Shown here: positions 41,940-45,177 of the stretch, in pieces
Numbering within the stretch: the stretch's first letter is position 1
How the letters are laid out: every line of letters starts with the position of its first letter
DNA from: Candidatus Gastranaerophilales bacterium Zag_111
Lineage (GTDB): Bacteria > Cyanobacteriota > Vampirovibrionia > Gastranaerophilales > Gastranaerophilaceae
Reading direction: 5' to 3'
Length of the DNA stretch: 45,177 nt
Assembly: GCA_001899395.1 (NCBI GenBank)
Contig: MOYD01000060.1
Span: 1 to 45,177 of the forward strand
Position numbers and translations under genes: made by a program
The notes under the pieces: model-generated
Told to the model about the DNA's origin: nothing
The model's database searches: none
The model's input: the letters and a program-made list of their open reading frames with translations, nothing else

Positions 41940-43288
41940 TGAACGAATATATTCAAAGAATTATAAAATTAACAGAACAAAAAAACCCCGGGGAAACTGA
42001 ATTTTTGCAATCAGTGAAAGAGGTGTTGGGCTCAATTGAAGAAGTTGTTGCCGCACACAAAGAATATGAAGAATTATCAGTCCTGGAGCGAATGACAGAA
42101 CCTGAAAGAATTATCACATTTCGCGTTCCTTGGGTTAATGATGAAGGAAAAGTTATTGTAAACCGCGGTTATAGAGTTCAATTCAGCTCATTAATAGGAC
42201 CATACAAAGGCGGATTGAGATTTCACCCAAGCGTAAACCAAAGTATTATGAAATTTTTGGGTTTTGAACAGATTTTTAAAAATGCGCTGACAGGACTTCC
42301 TATTGGCGGAGCTAAAGGCGGCAGTGACTTTGACCCTAAAGGGAAATCTGATAATGAAGTTATGAGATTTTGCCAGAGTTTTATGACAGAACTCTATCGC
42401 CATATTGGTCAGGATGTTGATGTTCCGGCTGGCGATATCGGGGTTGGGGCACGCGAAGTCGGCTACCTTTTCGGTCAGTATAAACGAATAAAAGACGCTT
42501 ACGAAGGCGGGGTTTTGACAGGAAAAGATATTTGTTACGGCGGTTCATTAGCAAGAAAAGAAGCAACCGGCTACGGCTTGATGTATTTTATGCGTGAAAT
42601 GCTTAACGCACACGGTCACAGCCTTGAAAACAAAATTGTTACCATTTCAGGTTCGGGAAATGTCGCAATTTATGCTTGTGAAAAAGCTTACGCCTTCGGG
42701 GCAAAAGTTGTTGCCATGAGCGACTCAAACGGTTGTATTTATGATGAAAACGGCATTGATATCGAGCTTATCAAACAAATAAAAGAAGTTCGCCGCGGCA
42801 GAATAAAGGAATATTTAGAAGTTCACCCACATGCAAAATACATGGAAAACACCGGCGAAGATTCACCAGTTTGGACAATCAAAACGGATATTGCCCTTCC
42901 TTGTGCAACCCAAAACGAACTTACTTTGAATTCTGCAAAAATACTAAAAGAAAACGGCTGTATTGCAGTAGGAGAAGGCGCAAACATGCCTTCAACACTT
43001 GAAGCTATGGAATATTTCATCAATAACGGAATACTTCTTGCTCCGGCAAAGGCTGCAAATGCGGGCGGTGTAGCGACTTCAGCTATCGAAATGTCCCAAA
43101 ACAGTATGCGATATTACTATACATTTGAAGAAGTCGAATCAAAACTTGAACAGATTATGATTAACATCTTCAAATCCAGCTACGAAGCCGCTAACAGATA
43201 CAATTGTCCGGGCAATTACGTCAAAGGCGCAAATATCGCCGCTTTCCGTAAACTTGCAGACGCAATGCTTGCACAAGGAATTGTATAA
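41940..43288 (+). CDS. gdhA: NADP-type glutamate dehydrogenase
   Basis: Reversible amination of 2-oxoglutarate to glutamate. Motifs: PYKGGLRFHPSVN (88-100), LTGLPIGGAKGGSDFDPKGK with the catalytic Lys126, DVPAGDIGVGAREVGYLFGQ and the Rossmann SGSGNVAIYA. Length 449 aa matches the hexameric bacterial class. The ATG follows AAAAGGATTGGGAA. An Lrp-family regulator and an aminotransferase follow on the same strand, so nitrogen metabolism genes are grouped. Confidence 0.97.
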
Positions 43289-43302
43289 AATTGGAGAAAA
43301 AA

Positions 43303-43785
43303 ATGAAAGAAGAATTATTGTCAATAATTGAAAAAAACAGCAGAATTGATTTCAGCGAACTTGCCGTACTGCTTGGAACAACAGAAGAAAAAGTCTTAAA
43401 TGAACTTTCTCAGTTGGAAAAAGACGGCATAATATGCGGGTACCACACACTTATAAACTGGGAAAAAACTTCGATTGAAAAAGTAACAGGACTAATTGAA
43501 GTAAAAGTTACCCCGCAAAGAGGAAGAGGTTTTGATAATATTGCAGAGCGAATTTATAACTATCCGGAAGTCAAAGCGGTTTATCTAATCTCCGGCGGCT
43601 ATGATTTACTGGTAATTCTGGAAGAAAAATCCTTGAAAGAAATCGCCGGCTTTGTAACAGACAAACTTTCGACACTTGACAGTGTTTTAAGCACGGCAAC
43701 GCATTTTATCCTGAAAAAATACAAAGACCACGGCACAATTTTAAACAAAGAGCAAAAAGACGAACGTGAGGTAATTACTCCATGA
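43303..43785 (+). CDS. Lrp/AsnC-family transcriptional regulator
   Basis: A 160-aa protein with an N-terminal HTH (DFSELAVLLGTTEEKVLNEL, near 11-30) and a C-terminal RAM domain (GLIEVKVTPQRGRGFDNIAE, YLISGGYDLLVILE). Amino acid-responsive regulators of this family often control adjacent amino-acid genes; it lies between gdhA and the aminotransferase and overlaps the latter by 4 nt. ATG 43303 is chosen for its GGAGAAAA site over a TTG at 43291. Confidence 0.93.
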   Translation: MKEELLSIIEKNSRIDFSELAVLLGTTEEKVLNELSQLEKDGIICGYHTLINWEKTSIEKVTGLIEVKVTPQRGRGFDNIAERIYNYPEVKAVYLISGGYDLLVILEEKSLKEIAGFVTDKLSTLDSVLSTATHFILKKYKDHGTILNKEQKDEREVITP

Positions 43786-44951
43786 GGAATTTTCTTTCTC
43801 AAAAAGTTGTTGATATAAAACCTTCAGGCATAAGAAAATTTTTTGACATTGTAAGCGAGATGAAAGACGCCATATCGCTTGGTGTTGGCGAACCTGATTT
43901 TGATACTCCCTGGCATATAAGAGACGAAGGGATTTACGCATTTGAACGCGGAAAAACTTTCTACACCTCAAATTCAGGGCTAAAAGAGTTGAAGGAGGAA
44001 ATTGCGGCATATATGAACCGCACTCAAGGAATTTCTTACAACCCATCAAACGAGATTATCGTAACCGTTGGCGGCTCAGAAGCAATTGACATAGGGCTTC
44101 GCGCTGTAATAAACCCGGGTGATGAAGTCATAATTCCACAGCCGTCGTATGTTTCGTATGTTCCTTGTGCAACTTTAGCAGGAGCAAAACCGGTTATAAT
44201 AAATCTTAAAGCCGAAAATGAATTCAGACTAACTCCGGATGAATTATTAGCTGCAATAACTCCAAAAACCAAGATTTTAATCTTGCCATATCCGAACAAC
44301 CCAACCGGTGCAATAATGGAGCATAGCGACTTAGAAAAAATTGCAAAAATCATCATTGAAAAAGATATTCTTGTTATGTCTGATGAGATTTATTCAGAAT
44401 TGACTTACAAAGATAAACACGTTTCAATCGCTTCAATTGAGGGAATGAAAGAACGAACAATCTTAATTAACGGGTTTTCAAAAGCATACGCAATGACCGG
44501 CTGGAGATTAGGATATGCCTGTGCGCCCAAAGAAATATTAGCGCAAATGGTAAAAATTCACCAATTTGCAATAATGTGTGCTCCGACAACAAGCCAATAT
44601 GCAGGAGTTGAAGCACTTAAACACGGTGATGACGATGTTAAAATGATGCGACAGGCGTACAACCAACGCCGAAGATATTTACTGGATGCCTTCAAAAAAA
44701 TGGGCTTAGACTGTTTTGAACCATTTGGAGCATTTTATGTTTTTCCGTGCATAAAAGAATTTGGTATGACAAGTGAAGAATTTGCCACACGATTTTTACA
44801 GGAAGAGAAAGTTGCAGTAGTCCCGGGAACCGCGTTTGGAGATTGCGGCGAAGGATTTTTGAGAATATCTTATGCCTACTCTCTTGATAATCTGAAAATT
44901 GCAATCGGACGGCTTGAAAAATTCATTACAAAGTTACGCTCTCAATCTTAA
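43782..44951 (+). CDS. Class I/II PLP aminotransferase
   Basis: Fold-type I aminotransferase of the aspartate/aromatic group. GVGEPDFDTPWHI (34-46), VTVGGSEAIDI, LPYPNNPTGAI (168-178) and NGFSKAYAMTGWRLGY with PLP Lys234 are all present. Length 389 aa is standard. Likely substrates are aspartate, aromatic or branched amino acids; the gdhA/Lrp setting fits amino-donor metabolism, but the exact reaction is not decided. Starts 4 nt inside the Lrp gene. Confidence 0.9.
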   Translation: MRNFLSQKVVDIKPSGIRKFFDIVSEMKDAISLGVGEPDFDTPWHIRDEGIYAFERGKTFYTSNSGLKELKEEIAAYMNRTQGISYNPSNEIIVTVGGSEAIDIGLRAVINPGDEVIIPQPSYVSYVPCATLAGAKPVIINLKAENEFRLTPDELLAAITPKTKILILPYPNNPTGAIMEHSDLEKIAKIIIEKDILVMSDEIYSELTYKDKHVSIASIEGMKERTILINGFSKAYAMTGWRLGYACAPKEILAQMVKIHQFAIMCAPTTSQYAGVEALKHGDDDVKMMRQAYNQRRRYLLDAFKKMGLDCFEPFGAFYVFPCIKEFGMTSEEFATRFLQEEKVAVVPGTAFGDCGEGFLRISYAYSLDNLKIAIGRLEKFITKLRSQS

Positions 44952-45009
44952 AATATTTGCCTTGCCGGGTAATGTTTAAAAATTTTTTCAAGGGTTTAAT
45001 AGAAATATT

Positions 45010-45177
45010 ATGAGAAAATTTTGTTTATTTTACATTCTATTACTTTTAATCCTCTGTCAAGCAGTAAAAGCTGAAAACATTCACTTTCAGGATGACATTT
45101 ACAAACTCAAAAACACAGAAAATATTGAAAAATCAAGCGTAATAAAAAACGAATACTACAAAGATAAAGAAGGACGG
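45010..45177 (+). CDS. Secreted protein, 3' truncated by the window end
   Basis: ATG at 45010 opens a frame that runs to the last base (56 codons). It encodes a signal peptide (MRKFCLFYILLLLILCQAV, then KAEN as a probable cleavage site) and a charged mature start rich in Lys/Asp/Asn. No family can be named from this part. Ribosome site is weak. Confidence 0.55.
   Translation, partial: MRKFCLFYILLLLILCQAVKAENIHFQDDIYKLKNTENIEKSSVIKNEYYKDKEGR

Overview
The window is, from about base 1125 to the end, one stretch of an AT-rich bacterial chromosome that looks like a gut Gastranaerophilales (Vampirovibrionia/'Melainabacteria', the non-photosynthetic sister group of Cyanobacteria). This is inferred from the gene set and style: pseudopilins with a FTLAEVLITLG-type N-terminus, secreted coiled-coil proteins starting MGMSASQARF, ThyX instead of ThyA, Rex, and AT-rich codon use. 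The first ~1124 bases are different. They have clearly higher GC and encode a Firmicutes (Lachnospiraceae-like) secreted protein with tandem W/Y/G cell-wall-binding-type repeats. The two parts meet inside a broken WecA/MraY-family gene, so the left end is most simply an assembly chimera.

Layout. 1-1149: foreign repeat protein. 1125-6779 (minus strand): wecA-like fragment, glyA, a membrane protein, nagZ, a hypothetical protein, a secreted alpha/beta hydrolase and a pseudopilin whose start is split by an 11-base homopolymer. 6881-9432: comF-type phosphoribosyltransferase, a small protein, a DUF559 nuclease gene framed by 81-bp inverted repeats, a small HTH protein and a second pseudopilin. 9535-17017: lineage-specific coiled-coil or helical proteins mixed with glk (ROK), thyX and dtd. 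17168-20475: an N/G/R-rich zinc-finger protein, rimM, trmD and an acyltransferase. 20435-25338 (mostly minus): secreted trehalose-synthase-like GH13, dCMP deaminase, a solitary degenerate AICAR-transformylase-like domain and small coiled-coil proteins. 25646-32949: prs, a candidate small RNA, rex, the ybgC-rluB-coaE operon, a CHAP protein, an MsbA-like ABC exporter and an alpha/beta hydrolase. 33056-38015: tRNA-Leu(UAG) followed by an AT-rich accessory island with an AbiTii-like protein, a DNA methyltransferase/nuclease pair, a structured RNA candidate, three XRE regulators and a zeta-toxin-like pair. 38060-45177: a toroid-like protein, a GH13-like pseudoenzyme, a degenerate M48 protein, gdhA, an Lrp-family regulator, an aminotransferase and the start of a secreted protein.

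The most striking non-coding signal is a set of three sites that match the sigma-28 (FliA) promoter, TAAAG(TTT)-N11/12-GCCGAT(AA). Two lie upstream of large coiled-coil proteins (9471-9498, and 14378-14405 on the minus strand). The third (26774-26800) drives nothing coding but sits just before a hairpin with a GAAA tetraloop, an exposed CCTCCTCCCC segment and a terminator. That layout is like the cyanobacterial sRNA Yfr1. Together these suggest a flagellar/late-class regulon with its own anti-Shine-Dalgarno small RNA. The DUF559 inverted-repeat unit, the homopolymer-split pseudopilin and the structured RNA in the island are the next best candidates for undescribed biology.
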